From NCBI GenBank assembly GCA_021780975.1, contig JAJXXS010000203.1, positions 1-5,790 of the forward strand: a stretch of 5,790 nucleotides of DNA, read 5' to 3'. Below are positions 5,339 to 5,790 of this stretch, one piece after another. Source of the stretch: Pseudomonadota bacterium. GTDB lineage: Bacteria; Pseudomonadota; Gammaproteobacteria; Burkholderiales; Thiobacillaceae. Under the pieces are notes generated by a model. It had not been told where the DNA came from and made no database searches. It worked only from the letters and a program-made list of their open reading frames with translations. Every line of letters begins with the position of its first letter. The stretch's first letter is position 1. Made by a program: the position numbers and the translations under genes.

Positions 5339-5790
5339 TTATCCCCGCGGGAGCGCTTCGGGCCCGCCCCGCGCGTCTTCTGTCTCCAGCAGATGGCATG
5401 CCGCCCAATGCCCCGCCCCGATGGGGGTGGCGCGCGGGGCAACCGCCCGACAGAGCGCGAAAGCTTCCGGGCAGCGCGGATGGAAAGCGCAGCCTGGCGG
5501 CGGTGCCAAAGGCGAAGGAGGGTCGCCGGGCAGCACGGCGACCTGCCGCTCCCGCCCGGCCATGCGTGGCGCGGCAGCGAGCAGCGCACGCGTATAGGGG
5601 TGGCGAGGCCCCGTGAGCACCTCCTCCATGGGACCTTGCTCGACGATGCGCCCGAGATACATCACCGCAACCTCATGTGCCAGTTCCCCCACCAGGGCCA
5701 GATTGTGGGTGATGAAAAGATAGGCGAGTGCCGTCTCCTCCTGCAGCGTCTTGAGCAGATTGACGATCTGCGCCTGCACGGAGACGTCCA
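5339..5790 (-). CDS. Peptide-type (Opp/Dpp/Yej-like) ABC transporter ATPase, N-terminal part beyond window
   Basis: Only the last 149 codons are visible; the frame stays open to the right edge, where it reads (L)DVSVQAQ, the D-loop that follows Walker B, so no start lies in the window and a GTG at 5779 is internal. Counting the Asp of this D-loop as residue 1, the H-loop His is His28 (FITHN), and VMYLGRIVEQGP (42-53) and RHPYTRALL (62-70) are typical of oligopeptide/dipeptide importers. The C-terminal oligo_HPY region has PGDPPSP followed by four cysteines (100, 106, 113, 131), the CX5CX6CX17C pattern reported to hold an iron-sulfur cluster in some DppD-type proteins. The pattern resembles OppF/DppF or the second half of YejF; which one cannot be told without the N-terminus. 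It would power import of peptides (or nickel in some relatives) at the inner membrane. In some Pseudomonas genomes a peptide importer also lies beside mltD, so the pairing may be conserved. Confidence 0.9.
   Translation of the reverse strand, partial: DVSVQAQIVNLLKTLQEETALAYLFITHNLALVGELAHEVAVMYLGRIVEQGPMEEVLTGPRHPYTRALLAAAPRMAGRERQVAVLPGDPPSPLAPPPGCAFHPRCPEAFALCRAVAPRATPIGAGHWAACHLLETEDARGGPEALPRG

Noticed and set aside
4822..5589. A 255-codon minus-strand open frame spanning the mltD end and the ABC ATPase end
   Set aside because: It overlaps two well-supported genes in other frames and resembles no known family.
5339..5779. A complete 146-residue protein starting at the GTG at 5779
   Set aside because: The frame continues upstream into the ABC D-loop and to the window edge, so this is the tail of a larger ATPase.

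Overview
The window is gene-dense, GC-rich DNA (about 60-65% G+C by eye) with almost no intergenic space. Its content points to a gammaproteobacterium. It carries the conserved neighbourhood mltD - gloB - yafS - rnhA - dnaQ, which in Escherichia coli lies in the same gene order. The high G+C and the flanking ABC-transporter genes suggest a free-living, non-enteric lineage, but I cannot name a genus.

Layout. Minus strand, right to left from 2707: a YafS-type methyltransferase (2707-1967), ribonuclease HI (1983-1519), the DNA polymerase III epsilon proofreading subunit (1522-839) and an ABC-type substrate-binding protein (819 to beyond the left edge). These four are packed as an apparent operon: 17-bp overlap, 4-bp ATGA overlap, then a 19-bp gap. 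Plus strand, from 2731: glyoxalase II (2731-3531) and a large MltD-type lytic transglycosylase with three LysM modules (3583-5331). Minus strand at the right edge: the C-terminal half of a peptide-type (Opp/Dpp/Yej-like) ABC ATPase (5790-5339), convergent with mltD across a 7-bp gap.

The genes serve separate housekeeping tasks. RnhA and DnaQ act in replication and genome maintenance, GloB completes methylglyoxal detoxification, and MltD remodels peptidoglycan. The peptide ABC ATPase next to mltD could belong to a transporter that takes up peptides, possibly murein peptides, but that link is inference. The substrate-binding protein has a signal peptide and belongs to the COG2984-like group.

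I do not see a new biological system here. The points of mild interest are organisational: codirectional overlapping rnhA-dnaQ (divergent in E. coli), a 23-bp divergent spacer between yafS and gloB, an MltD with an expanded LysM tail and no clear lipobox, a promoter-like sequence overlapping the gloB stop codon, and an 18-bp perfect CG palindrome inside mltD. No RNA gene, insertion sequence, CRISPR array or prophage signature was found. There is no gene-free stretch longer than about 50 bp.
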